Assembly: GCA_034401795.1 (NCBI GenBank)
Contig: CM067365.1
Span: 16,793,166 to 16,857,165 of the forward strand
DNA length: 64,000 nt
DNA from: Chaetoderma sp. LZ-2023a
Lineage: Eukaryota; Mollusca; Caudofoveata; Chaetodermatida; Chaetodermatidae
Reading direction: 5' to 3'
This document shows positions 12,601 through 27,300 of the stretch, piece by piece (positions within the stretch are counted from its first letter, which is position 1; each line of letters begins with the position of its first letter). Both the position numbers and the translations under genes were made by a program. Under the pieces are notes generated by a model that made no database searches, was not told the DNA's origin, and saw only the letters and a list, made by a program, of their open reading frames with translations.

Positions 12601-15600
12601 ATAGGATAGCCATATTTCATAGCTGTGAGTTCATGGTATCATCTACTTTTAGCATGGATGAGAAAAACTTCATTGGTAACCCAGATTTTCACTTTGGGAC
12701 CTCTGGATTTATCTTAGGACACCAACTTTTCAGGGTGTGGGAGGGGGGTCCTCCAAAATTTAGATACCATGAGAAACACTGTACATAATCCTATTGAATA
12801 AGCTGAATAAATCCTATAAACACCTACATTGTGTGTCAGACACACAATGTAGGTGTTTATAGGATTTATTCAGCTTATTCAATAGGATTATGTACAGTGT
12901 TTCTCATACTGTCAATATATCTGTAATGGTTTGAGTTGGTTGATTTTTGTATAATCCAATGTAAATCATTCACACCGTCAGTGTCATTTTAACGTTTTAA
13001 TGGTCAAGCTGTCTCTTGCAGTCGTCTCTGGTCAAGAAACAGTCTTTGGAGTCGTCTTGAGCAATGTCCACTTACAGGCCAAGAGAAGACAATTTTAGAA
13101 CATTTACCTCTAAAATGACTGGCTCAGAGCAAGTTATTCTGTGGGTAAATTTTCAAAAATTGTCCCGTAAATGGACACTGGCTAAACAAAACTATTTATT
13201 TTCTTGACCATTAATTCGTGAATGACAATGGCGGTGAAAATGGCTTGTGTACGGATTTTGATGAATATCCATTTGCAGGACAACAGAAACCTATTTTTTT
13301 GTGTTAATTTTAGAGGTAAATTGACAAAAACATAGTATTCTCCTGACCGGCAGCCATTCTAAGTTTCATGAAATATCTTGACCATTAAAACACTTTAACA
13401 CTCATATCAGCTTTCTGCAATGCTCTTGAGAAATGACCATTTGTAGACCAAGAAGACTATTTTTGAAAATTTACAACTGGAATGACTGGCTCGGTTATCG
13501 AGCCAGTCATTCCAGTGGTAAATTTTCAAAAACAGTCTTCTCAAAAGGACATTTTCTATGATAAAATTGAAATTTTCCTGAACAAATTTGAGTGTTAAAA
13601 GATTAATATGAGCAAGATTTTAGTGTTTTGAGGCCGTGTTAACACAAGAGAAGTTAACAGCAGTTCTTGAAATGAACGACACAATAACACAGCTTCCCTC
13701 CACCATTTATGAAATCAACCGAGTACTTACACATGTTTGTTTTGTGAAAAATGTTATCATCATCTGCAGCAGCAGCTTTCATGCGTGTCGTGTTGCTTTT
13801 ACATGCCGTAAGCAAATCAACACTTGTCAATGACAGGAACTGATTAAACGGGCACTTCTCATGGCATCCTGTGGGATACGATAAGCAACAGTTAGCATGT
13901 CTCCATCAGAATAATTAACTCTACCAGATATCCTTTTGGTAAATACATTTGGTAATGGAGGAATCCAGTTTTAGCTATGCCTTTCCCATTTCTAGCTAAG
14001 CTCCACCCACACTTTGACCGTGTTGATCGATCGATCTCTGAATCTCAATTTACAGAAAACTATACACTCAGGTAAGCTGTTGAATATTTTGAAACTACCT
14101 TATTTGTCTGATAGCAACAAACATAAAATTTGTACAACAATGCATAGTCTGTAATCAACTAATCGTTCGTGACAAACTTATCTACGCCATTCATGATGTC
14201 ATTGAGTATGACATCAGCCTACATGTCACGTAGTTGATTGTGACATTATATGATTGATGGAAAAACTGGAAAGGTCCATTATGTTGCTGAACATAACAAT
14301 GTTAGGCACAGCCTCCAGTGAACTGCCTGTTATCATATTTGTAATTGTTATATTTAGCAAGAGAATAAATCAAATCACACCAAATCAGTGTTGCTGAATA
14401 AAAAGTCTTGTTTTGTCTGTCTGCCTGTTTGTCCGCCAATCTGTCCACCCATCTGCTCGCTCGCCAGTCCATCTTGCTGTCTGTGTGTGTGCCTCACCGT
14501 CCGTATATCAGTCAGTCTGTCTGTCCGGAGCTGTATCTAAAAACTACTGATCCCAATCTGGCTCAAATTTTAACACAACAAAATGAGCTCGCCACAAAAT
14601 AAAATTTGGCCATGATCCAGGTAAAAAACAGATCTAGATCAGATTAAATTCTGTATCTATCGATATATACATGCCGGAGTCGGCTCAGATTTTAACACAG
14701 GACTGTACATTAGGATTCCACAAGGTTGATTGTGATCTGAAAAAATCCAGTAAACAATCAGCAGGAAAATCAAAACAATCTTTACAATGAAACAAAAAGG
14801 TGAGTGCGAGGGTTTGATCATTCCTGTTGCCATCCGTATACTTATGGTAACCACAGATATCTCCTACACAAACACACACAGATTACAGAATTTGAATATA
14901 CAGACTCGACAGAAAATGCACATTTTGAAAATTTACCACTGGAATGAATGGTTCAATTATTGAGCCAGTCATTCCAGGGACAAATTAAAAAAATAATCTC
15001 TGGACGAGCAACAGAACATTTTTAAAGAGAACTGTGGAGGCGTTTATGACCAGCTATGTCCATTTATCACTTTCACACCTAAATTCCCATATCTCAATCT
15101 CATGGCAACTACACAGGAAAGCTTTTACATATTTTGAAATTAATAAGCAACAGTGGCTTCCAGTCATATCAATTTGAATATATTCTACAGACTATGTTAA
15201 TACATCATAAAGAATTTAATTTTTCAGGGATTTGTCGTTGAAATGGTTAATGGCTCTGACTAATGGCTTACCAGGAATATTAAGTAGATGTGGGTCTCCT
15301 GAGTCATTCTTGTATTTTATCTGAACATAAAAATCCTCATCAGAGTCGCTATCTTGTTGATACAGCTCCAAAAGAATGGTTGCCGTATACGGGGGCTGGA
15401 TCCAATTGGAAATATTCAATGCACTGAACAACCCTTTAAGTGTCACATCATGCTGAAAGTGGTCACAGCAGTAATGTATGTAACCCTTTAAATTTGTTCA
15501 AGAAATTTCAATTTTCCCATAGAAAACATCCATTTCCAGACCAAGAAGACGATTTTTCAAAATTTATCACTGGAATTACTGTCTCAGTTATCGAGCTAGT

Positions 15601-18600
15601 CATTCCAGTGGTAAATTTTCCAAAATAGTCTTCTCTTGGTCTGCCAATTTCCCAAGACGACTGCAGAAGCCATTCTTGGCGGATATGAGTGTCAAAGGGT
15701 TAAGAACTGAAAATTCAGAAGAATTTAAAGCTGCTTTAATTTTGAACTAGAAAGCACAGTCACAAGACCCCATGCTTTCTCCAACTTTGCCATTCTGCTT
15801 CTACCCTACCCCACCCACCACCCTGAGGGCAGAACGTAATTTAAATAGTGTGCATATTTTTTAACAACTTGGTGGATGATGTTGCTTCCACCAAATTTTT
15901 TGAAAAAACGAGCACCTGTTCATCTTTTAATTTTAAGATTTTGACATCAGAGCAGTAAGGGTTAAAGTGTTAATCCTTTCAATACTACATGTAAATGATG
16001 GGACAAATTTTTGGTAATGTAAGGAATTTCAACAGCATTCTATATTATGTAATATAATTTCACTGAGACTCCTAATAAAATTATGTACAAAATTTTCAAA
16101 AATGTATGATTTTGCCGTGCTTTGGGATTTCCAACATTAAGGATTCATTAACCCTTTAATGGTCCAGCCGGCCCAAACTGGCCTCTCTTATGGTCTTGTG
16201 GAATAAACGAAATCACAGATTTTTTTTTTTCATGAGAGAGTTATACTTACCTCCCTAACACTCTATATTTCCTAAATATCGACCTTCTCTCAATAACCCC
16301 GGATTAAAAAAGAAAGGTGCCCATACTTGGCAGGTAGACAGTCTGCCGGATGCCAGCCCCAACCTCACACATGCGCAGACTGACACTGCCTCAGCTTGAC
16401 TAATGGCCAACACATACAACTTAAAAGCCTGAAGACCGAGCCTCTGTGAGGCAGGGTCCATGTTAGGGAGGTAAATATAACTACTCTCTCATGAAAAAAG
16501 AAATCCATGATTTCGTTTATTTCACTTCCTAACACTCTGCCAGAATTCGTAAGTGAATTCGGCGGGAGGGATGCGAGGTCAAAAGACCAGCTCATCCCTT
16601 GCATGTTTTTGCGCATGAAGCACTAGCATCTGAAATTGTGTGACAAATGCAATCCGGCAATGATTTGAACATCAGACAACACAACGGATGATGAGAGTAA
16701 TGACTGCATGTAAAATGCGCTCCCCCCTCCTTTTGGGAAAGGAGAGGCTATGACCTCAACATCCCATATGCTCCCTAAGTACTGGTGCTAAGTACTACAG
16801 GACACGAGACGAGACTTCATTTTCATATACTCTCAATAAATGAACCACATAATACACAGGTACCATTACATTCTTATTAAGAAAGGGTAATACATCGCGA
16901 CAATAAATTATGTAACAACAAAAGGCAGTACTGACCTTATGCATGTAAGCTGGATCCATCCAGTCTACTTCAGTGAAAGAAAAAATGATACACAATTATG
17001 CCGTTGTTTCCACAATTAAAATGTGCTGTCTGAAGACAGCAAGTGCAACTTATGTACAATATATACAGCTGATCATCTTTTGAATATCGATAAGGCAAGA
17101 GGATTAGTGGTGTCACGGAGGTAATGGTCGGTAAAACTTGACTCACAGTGCCACTGAGCTACCTACATAATGTCATCCACCGGCACCCCGTTAAACAGGA
17201 TGGTGGACGCCACTACGCAACGGACACTGTGAGCCTTGGCTAAGTCAACTTGTTTACCAGTGGCGGATTTGTGGCAAAATTTAATAAATTCCACAATCCA
17301 CCTAGATATAGTGTCTTTTGACGCCCTGCCATGGGGTTCAATATAAGACAACCATAATGAGTATGGGTCCGTCCTCCATTCCTTTGTTACATTTTTTGTA
17401 CCTGTTTAATGCGTGGACTGGACACCATGCTTTTGAATTAGGATCAAACCTAGTCAATGCTGGTAAAATAATTGGTTAACCTGGATATTTAAAAAACTGA
17501 TTCTTAGCCATGAAATTAATCTTAGGTAGAAGCCTAAAGCTTCCCCTATAACCACACAATGGTCTGCCTCGGCGGAAAAAGCAGGAATTTCGCTTCTCCA
17601 TCTTGCAGAAGCCGCAGCAATTAGAAATACAGGTTTAAGTGTCAACATTTTCATAGAAATGGTACTTAGTGGTTCAAAGGGTTTATCAGCTAGAACTTGA
17701 AGCACTAGAGATAAACTCCAAGACGGAATCACTGCTGGATATCTCGGTCTTAGATTCCCATGCCTTTTATTAAAGTGTTCAATGAACAGACTTCGACACT
17801 TCCCCTATCAGCCAAGCAAGGTATAACTGACATTAAAGCTGACTTGTAGTCAGCAATAGAGTTAGGCTTGAGGCTATAGGCAGCATATAGGTGACTGAGG
17901 AAATCAGCTACTACCTGAATAGATGTATCCATTGGATTAACATCTCTGTCTGAGCACCATTCTGCAAATCTATTGATTTTATAGTTATATGCTCTGGAGG
18001 TTGACCCCTCCTGGCTTTTGCCATAAACATGGCTGCTTGATCAGAAAAACCCTCCTTAACTTTAGATTCCTTGACAACATCAAATTGGAACATTGACGGG
18101 TTGTTGTGAAGGGACTTGCCCTGGAAAATAATATTGTCCATCAGAGGCAGAGGAACCGGATTGCAGACCAGAAGATCCAGCAGATCCGTATACCATGATC
18201 GGCTCACCAATTTGGGGCGATCAGAAGCACTTGGCACTCCTCCTGCCTGATTTTCTGAAGAACCTTTGGAATCAGGATTGCTGGTGGGAATGCGCATGCA
18301 TACATTCTCTCCCAACTGATAGCTAGCGCATCTGTTGCGTAAGTGCTTGGATCTGGAATCGGAGACATACGTCATCATCTTCGCATTCTTGTTAGTTGCG
18401 AACAAATCTATGTTGAGTTTCCCCCAGTGGTCGAACAGATGATCCGCCACACATTGATTTAGTCGCCAATCCGTGGGCAAAACACTCATCCTCCGGCTCA
18501 ATGAGTCTGCTAACAGATTTAGCTTCCCCGGAATGTGAACTGCCTTCAAGGTGATCATATGATCTAGACACCAGCAAAGCAGTTTCCAAATCATCACATA

Positions 18601-21307
18601 GAGACTGGGCGACTTCATTCCGCCCTGGCGGTTTATGTAAGTCATTACTGTTGAGTTGTCTGATCGAACTAGAACAATCTTGCTCTGAACTTTCTTTAAG
18701 AAATGTTCCAGGCCCAGAACTACTGCTCGTAATTCCAGTAGATTTATATGTTCCTGTGACTAATCCCAATTCCAAAGCCCTGATACTGCGGCTTCTTCCA
18801 GGCAAGGCTCCCATCCCTCCATTGATGCATCCGTGTACATCGATACATGAGGGTGGGGAGGGGTGAGCATCACACCCACCAGGAGATTATCTCTCTTCAT
18901 CCACCATTGAAGGAGGTGAATAAGAGGTTCCAACACTGACACCTCTGCGTCCAGGGAACCTGTCCTCTGGGTCCACTGTGTCATGAGAAATAACTGGATA
19001 GGCCCCCTGCGCAAGGCTGCCTGTGGAATGACTGGTTCCAGAGAAATCATCAACCCAGCATTCTCAAGTAAACCTGTGCCAGTACATGACAACTCTTGCA
19101 CACTGACTGTATTACTGAGATAAGTATTTCTACTTTCTCTTGAGTAGGATAAACATATCCTATCTCGAGATCGAAGAACATTCCCAGGTAAACAAACTTC
19201 TGGGATGGAGTCAGCTCTGATTTCTGAAAGTTTATTATCCAGCCTAAGTCTGTGAGTTTTCAAAACTATCTCCAGATTTGCGGAAAGACTTTCCTGATTG
19301 TGTGCTTTTAACAACCAATCAACTATGTAAGTGTGGACTGCTTTACTTCTCCTGATGAGGTATGCTGTTATTGCAAGAACCACCCTGGTAAAGACCCGAG
19401 AAGCCATGGAAATTCCAAATGATAGCACTTTGAATTCCCACTGTCGGCCATGGAATGCGAATCTCAGGTACCGACGATAAATTCGCAATTGTAATGTGGA
19501 AATAAGCATCCTTCAGATCTATTGACGCCGTCCAAATTCCCTTCTCCAACCCCGCCAACACCGTCTTGACTGTTTCCATCTTGAAACTCGGTGTGTCTAT
19601 GAACTTGTTCAATGGCTTGAGGTTGAGAATTTGTCTCCACCCTCCAGTGCTCTTTGTTACTAGAAACACGGTTGGTTGAATAGAAGCCTGGGCAATTTTG
19701 TGACGGTTGAATTGCTCCTTTTAGTATGAGGGAATTTATCTCTTCCTCTATACACAACCGTTGATCGGGATCTCTTGGAATTTGAGTCCAGATCGGAACC
19801 AGATACAGGTGTGATGGTGGGCCTATTGCCCCGTCGGACTGGTACCCGGCTGAAAGCCATCACAAGACTAAGCGGTCCTGGGTTAACCACTCCCACTCCT
19901 GCTTGTGGTGGGCCAATCGACCTCCCATGGGTCCACCTAGGAAGAGAGGTGGACATAAGCAGTGTAAGAGTGGGACTGTCTCTGGTTCTAGCATTGGTTT
20001 GGTTCTTGTGGAAATCGGCCCATCAGGCACGATTACCACGACCATATCCTTGCACGCCACGGCTTGCGCCGCCCGCCACGGCCCGCGCCTCGTGTGTGCA
20101 CAGGTGGCTGCCTGGCTGGCAGCGCTTGAGGAGCCTGCGCTCCCCCCACCACTGCAGGCCAGTGCTGGCATGGCCATGGCCTATGCCGCGCCGGTGGCTG
20201 GCCTCTGACTTGACCAGCGCCACCTCGGGCCTGCTGCGGACGGTACGCAGGGGGCGCTGCGCGAATGTGCTCCCTACGAAGCACCTCAAATTGCTCACGT
20301 AGCGCCCTATGATTGCTGACTAAAGTGACTGTCTCCTGGAGGTGTCTACATCCCTCACCCCCAACGAGACCAGGACCTGACATAGGCATCCGCAGCAGCC
20401 AGTTGTACAAATCTTGGGACGGACACAAATTGTCTAATGCAAATGTGCGTCTCGCCCTGACACTTCTAGTCACTGCCCTAGTCATACAGTCCAGAGCCAG
20501 GTTAATACCATCCTAGACTGCCTCTGGGCTAGCAAAGAGTGCTAACCCGGGCTGGCCAGGGAATGTACCATAAGAGCTGGCGGTACCTGTGTCCAGCGGC
20601 CCCGGCCCAAGATCAACCGATGAGGCAAGCCTCCAGCCGGGATCATTTAGGCCTGCTCCAGCATCCATTGACAAGGCGGCGGACCTTCCAAGATCTACTG
20701 AAGCCACCACTGAGACTGAAACATTTTCAGACCATGGACCACGACGGAAACCAGAATCAGTGGCGGGGATATTATGCTCGGGGGGGGGGGGGGGGGGGGG
20801 GAGGCAGATGAAGAAGACAATAAAGTACTCGGCCCACGAAGCATGCTGTGAAGTAGCTCTGGTACCAAATCCTTATTGTCTTTTTCATCTCCCCCATCAT
20901 CTCTAACCTGAAAGACTCCATTTCCGAAGAAACAGAGGCCTTTCTCTTACCTTTGCCATGTACACTCTTCTTCGCACACTTCTCCTCCTCCGATGCCTTA
21001 TCCTTCGCCTGTAACCACAAGAATTCAGAAAATAAGTCCCCCCCCCACTGTTTAGAGACATCACATTTCAATAATGGATCGCAAGGTGAACACTTAACAC
21101 ATATGTGAGGAGCAAACTTAAGCTTGATAGAGTTACAACCTGCACAAAAAGGCTTCTGAAAAAGGGACAAGACGACGGCAATGAGTTAATGTTTCTTTTA
21201 TAAATAAACCTTTCAAATTAAATAAATTAACTCATAAACGAGAGAGAAATCACCTATAGGCCTAAACAGGATGGTGAGAAAGATAAACAACCAGCCTCAT
21301 GAAGGAT

Positions 21308-21377
<70 letters not shown>

Positions 21378-24307
21378 TTGATTATGACGTCATAATTTCC
21401 ATAAATAGAAACAGATGAACAACATCCAGGTGTAAGATGAATTGTATAAATACAAGAACACACTAAACAGTAAATGAACACAGTAATAGTCCATGATAAT
21501 GATACAGATAAACAGTATGACTGAATAAAATATTTGCAGCAAATAATCACAAATATTTTCAAATATTTTACAGTGCCATAAAGCATAACTAGAGTACCTG
21601 CGTCTTTAGCAAAGGCATACCACCACGTCTTGCTCTCGGAAGCTCCACTAGACAACCACTCTTCATCGCCACTCACTTACTTATAAAGGGAGGGGTGGGA
21701 CCAAAGGGTAGAATGACAAGCTCGCTCTTATGGGAGCCTCTATCACTCCGGGTTGGGCCCGATGTACTCATGTACTCAGTATTCGTGTACTCGAGTACAG
21801 ATTTTCAAGTACTCGCGTGTGCTCAGTACTTGTGCCTTTTTATGAGTACATCCACTTGTACTCAGCCTCAGTACATTTCCAAAGTACTTGTACTTGTACT
21901 CGAGTACATATTCTGTACTTGTACTTTTGAGTACTTAAAAGTACATGCCGAGTACTTATCCATTTTCTACATACAAATAGGGCAATTGCTGCAGTAGGTA
22001 TGCTTATATGGAATAAGATAACACGCATTTGACTAATGACACTAATGAAACCTTTTTATCTAAATTTCAAGGCTGTCATACACGAAACCATTGAATATTT
22101 TAAACATAAATTGACTAGAATCTGTTGCTGCTTGAGCCAGCAACTGCTTCTAGCCAAATTAATTTCAAAATATTTAAAAACTTAGCAGTTAATTGGGTTT
22201 AAAATTGAAATTCTGGATGTTTGTGTTGAAATGGGCAATTGCTGTACATGTATGCTAATAGGAAATAAGATCAAACAAGTAAAGTATTTAACCCATGCAC
22301 TATTAAAATCCTCTTTATCTACCTTTCAAGGCAGTCATACAGGTAAGCTTAATAATTTGTCTGAAAACCATAATTGCTGCTTAAAGCAGCAAGACCTACC
22401 ACCAAATAACTTTCAAAATGTTCAATAGAGTCTTTTTTAGCAACATAAATATTGTCATTTCTGATCATTTATCATTGAAAGTGTTGAGAGATGTAGGAAG
22501 GGTTAGAACAGAGCTTGTGCAAGAGCACAAGCCTTATGTCAACAAAGGCCTGCCCGCGGGAGGGTGGGGGGGCCAATTATATGCCTACTTGATAAGATAC
22601 CATTCATGTGTGATAGTCCAGACAATGAAATTGGACAAAGCCCATTATTTAGGGGCTTTATAGACCTCCCAACTCTTAACCTTTTAACACTCAATCCAGC
22701 GAAAAAAGCCTTCTGCGGTTGTCTTGGAAGATGTCAATTTTCCAAGAGAAGTCCGATCACATATATGTTCAAAATATTCAACAAGGTACCTTTCTTTAGT
22801 AAATAAATATAGGGAAACACCACTACAGATGTCATATTTTACATTTATGTATATTTATAGAATTCACAGCAACTCCACCCCATATAGCAAGTACAGGGTA
22901 ATATTATATTATGACTGTTCTCCCCCACCCCCTCCATAGCCACCTTGGATGACATTTTGGTATTAACATGTACTTGTACTCGTACTCAAGTACATTTACA
23001 ATGTACTCGTACTCAGCCTCAGTACAATTGCAAAAAGTACATGTACTTGTACTCGGCCTCAAGTACTCAGCCTCAGTACAGCTGCCTGTACTCGACCCCA
23101 ACCCTGCGTATCACTCTGGGCAGTCTTTTTTCCTAACATTTTATAGGGAAATAGTGGAGACAAACCCTCTTAGATGTGTACAAACCTGTGGACACAAGCA
23201 TAAAGAGAGATTAGCATTTTATGGCGCCAGATAATAAAATTACCAGTTTTCTGGGCGCCTATAACGTCTATACCACATCACTGAAATAGGTGACACCACA
23301 TAATTAACACGTAATTAAAACATAATTGTACTAGAGTTCATCTGATAATTCGGTCCTGAAGTGGCCTCAGATGAATTATGATGGTCACACATGACAACAA
23401 ACACTCTAGAACAACTTTTGATAGATAATCAAGCAAAAACTTAGCAAGTAGTAGAAAAACACAAGCATATGGTTCTGGCCAATAGTCAAGAAAGAGGCAG
23501 TGTCAGTCTGCGCATGCGCGAGGTTGGGGCCGGCCTCTGGCAGACTGTCACCTGTCTACCTACCCAGTAAGTGCACCTTTCTTTATTAATCTGGGGTTAT
23601 TGAGTGAAGATCGATATTTAGGAAATATCATAGCGTTAGGGCGGTAAGTATATCTCTTGAAGTGAAATGTCCATTTACAGGCTAAGAGAATACAATTTTT
23701 GGAAAATTCACCACTGGAATGACTGGCTCGATAACCGAGCCAGTCATTCCAGTGATAAATTTTCAAAAATTGTATTATCTTAGCCTGTAAATGGACATTC
23801 AATAGGCATATATTTAATTTTTCTTGACCAAATTTAACCATTAAAGGGTTAAATATAAGCCTGCGTGCCCTTGAATAAAAATGTACACATTAGAATGAGA
23901 AAACAGATGGTATACATACAGCAGAATACATATATAGTTTATGCTTCAGAGCGCTGGAATCATCATTCACTTTTAAACGCATATGGTCCGTTATCTCACT
24001 TAGTAGTGGACCTGAAAAGGAATCATTATTAACCGTATTATTAATAAGTGAGTGAATGCTTAAACCTTTAACCCTCAAATTTGTTCCAAAAAATTCCTAT
24101 TTCCTCAGAAAAAATGCCCACTTCGTCCAATCGAAGACTATTTTTGAAAATTTACCACTAGAATGGCTGGCTCGGTTACCGACCAGTCATTCTGGTTGTA
24201 AATTTTCAAAAATTATCTTATCTTGGTCTGCAAATAGACATTTCTCAAGACCACTGCAGATGCCATTTTTGGCTTATATAAGTGTCAAAGGATTAATTAT
24301 TATGATT

Positions 24308-24362
<55 letters not shown>

Positions 24363-27300
24363 ATTCAATTTGTCAGAGGCCAGAAAACTGAATAAATTAA
24401 AATTTATAAATCAATTCTAAATTATGCCTTATATAATTTGATAGTTGGCTGATTTTCTGGATATGTCTAGCTATCTACCAAGTCTATATTCATGACGCGT
24501 AAACAGGGAATGACCGATGATGACTATAGACAAGCCAACATGTATACTACAGCCATTAACACTTACCACTTCCATGTCAATATTGTTTATTTTAAAATTA
24601 AATTAAAACATCAATATCGCTCAACAAAATTGCTAAAAGATGTACACCAGTTTCTTTGCTACTGACACGGTAAAAGATAGAATATTGACGTCTTAAAATG
24701 CCATTTTGACAATTCCTATGGAAGGGCCCCATCTTCATGACATATTCTACCCAGACATTACTTTTTGGTGTTTGAACTTAAGATTGAATCATAAATCCTG
24801 ATTACTTTTAGAAAATTGATTGGGATCTATCAAAGTAAAATAAACGAAATCAAGGATTTCTTTTTTCACGAGAGAGTTGATACTTACCTCCCTAATACTT
24901 TTGATATTGCTAAATATCGGCTTTCACTCAATAAACACTCAGATTAAAACAGTTAGGTGCCCCTACTGGGCAGGGAGTCAGAGCGTAGTCTGGCGGATGC
25001 CAGCCCCACCACCGCGCATGCGCAGACTAGCACTTCCTCTGACTAATTTATTGGCTGATACACATGCAACTATTAAGAGCCTGAAGACCGAGCCTCTGTG
25101 GGGTGGAGAGGCCGGGTCCGTATCTAGGGAGGTAAGTATCAACTCTCTCGTGAAAAAAGAAATCCTTGATTTCGTTTATTTCACATCAAGAGTATACTTA
25201 CCTCCCTAATACTTTTGATATTGCCAGAATTCGACAGTGAATTCGGCGGGAGGGAGGCGAGGTCAAAAGACCAGCTCATCCCTATACGCTTTTCTGCGTT
25301 TAAGGCACTTAAACTTCTGAAACTGTATGAAAAAACAGTCAGGATTTGACTAACCATCGGATAACACCACCGATGTATGAGAGATGACCGAATGTCATAT
25401 GCGCTCCCCCCCCCCTCCTTCCTGGGAGGAAGAGTCGAATGACCTCAATGTCCTATACGCTCTCTACGTACAAGTGCCATGTACTACAGGACAGAGACGA
25501 AAAAACTCCATTTTCGTATACTCTCAACAATGAACCACATAAATACACAAAACCATCATCATATTAATAACGGGTAACGTGACAAGACAATCAACAATGG
25601 ACAACCCATGCACAAGACTGACCTTGTTGAAATGGCTGCTGACATCCTCTTCCCATTGGTGAAGAATGATGCAGTCCCAAAAAAGTGGTTGTTTCCATAA
25701 ATTAATTGTGAAATATATAAGCAATGAGGAAACCTCATCAAAAATATAAGCCTAGTTATTTTTTCAAAATCGACAAGGCGAGAGGATTAGAGGTGTCACG
25801 GAGATAATGGTCTGTAAAACTTGACTCACAGTGCCACTGAGCCACCGACATAATATCATCCACAGGGACCCCATTAAATAGGCCAGTGGATGTCACTACG
25901 CCGCGGACACTGTGAGCCTTGGCCACGTCAACCTGCTTCCCGGTGGCGGATTTATGACAAAACTGAATGCATTCTACAATCCACCTGGAAATGGTGTCCT
26001 TAGAAGCCCTGCCATGGGGTTCAATATATGACAACCATAACGCCGACTGGTCGGTGCGCCACTCCGATGTACGTTGTTTGTACCGGAGAAGCGCCCGGAC
26101 GGGACACCATGCTTTAGAATTAGGATCATATCTAGTTAAAGCAGGCAAAACAATAGGTTGACCTGGATATTTCAACGACTGATTCTTAGCCAAGAAATTA
26201 ATCCTAGGTAGCAGCTTAAGGCCTTCCCCTGAAACCACAAAACGGTCATCCTCAGCTGATAAGGCATGAATTTCACTTCTACGCCTAGCCGAGGCCGCAG
26301 CAATTAAAAACACAGTCTTCAGTGTTAATAGTTTCATAGAAATGGAACTAAGTGGTTCAAAAGGCTTATCACCTAGTACTTGAAGCACTAGCGATAAACT
26401 CCAAGACGGAATCACAGGGGGATTCCTTGGTCTTAGATTGCCCATGCCTTTAAGTAATACATTTAATGTATTTACTTCATCACTTCCCCTCTTAGCCAAG
26501 CAAGGAATAACAGACATTAAAGCTGACTTATAACCAGCAATAGAGTTAGGCTTGAGGCTATAGGCATCATACAGGTGACAGAGGAAATCAGCTACTACCT
26601 GAATAGATGAATCCATTGGATCAATACATCTTTTTGAGCACCATTCTGCAAATCTGTTGATTTTATAATTATATGCTCTGGAGGTTGACCCCCTCCTGGC
26701 CTTGGCCATAAACATGGCTGCTTGCTCAGAAAAGCCCTCCTTAATTCTAGATTCCTTGACAACATCCACGCACTCAATCTGAACATTGACGGATTGTTGT
26801 GAAGGGCCTTGCCCTGGAAGATAATGTCGTCCATCAGAGGCAGAGGAACCGGATTGCAGACCAGAAGGTCCAGCAGATCCGTATACCATGATCGGCTTGG
26901 CCAATCCGGGGCGATCAGAAGCACGTGGCATTCCTCTTGTCTGATTTTCTGAAGAATTTTTGGAATCAGGATTGCTGGAGGGAATGCGTATGCATACATT
27001 CTCCCCCAGCTGATAGCTAACGCATCTGTTGCGAAAGCGCTTGGATCCGGAATCGGAGAGACGTACGTCGTCATCTTCGCATTCTTCTTCGTTGCGAACA
27101 AATCGATGTTGGGTTTCCCCCAATGGTCGAACAGACGATCCGCCACACATTGATTTAGTTGCCATTCCGTGGGTAAAACACTCATCCTTCGGCTCAATGA
27201 GTCTGCTAGCAGATTTAACCTTCCCGGAATATGAACTGCTTTCAAGGTAACCTGGTGATCCAGGCACCAACAAAGCAGTCTCCATGTCATCATACAGAGA

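Larger units (their letters stand above)
16202..23667 (-). mobile_element. DIRS retrotransposon copy 1 (old, broken, with nested hAT-like element)
   Basis: Tyrosine-recombinase retroelement of the DIRS order. Ends match the other copies: left end taaacgaaatcaca..., right end ...cttgaagtgaaa, with inverted terminal repeats (about 16203-16400 and 23490-23667) and an internal complementary region near 16465-16540. Parts recognisable on the minus strand: gag-like region with N-terminal cysteine cluster (about 20000-21170), reverse transcriptase and RNase H (about 18390-19760), tyrosine recombinase (about 17070-18070). It has many breaks and is the most diverged copy along with copy 5. It contains a 1.36-kb hAT-like insertion (21749-23108), so it predates that element. 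Microsatellites (AAT)n at 21309-21376 and a G run at 20780-20801 lie within it. Confidence 0.93.

Noticed and set aside
14685-14879. Possible extra phosphatase exon (acceptor tgtgtttgtgtag, then DICGYHKYTDG)
   Set aside because: Exons e and f already join in phase through a conserved GCxxxCP block with no room for an insert in the family, and the donor is weak. The sequence is close to repeat debris.
19775-20302. Plus-strand open frames through the DIRS copies (also around 28440-28860, 37092-37634 and 44134-44545)
   Set aside because: They lie antisense to recognisable gag and RT sequence and are opened by its GC-rich, Arg/Ala-rich composition; no domains of their own.
24308-24360. Poly-serine coding tract
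   Set aside because: A bare (AGC)n microsatellite joined to a MITE end, without exon signals.
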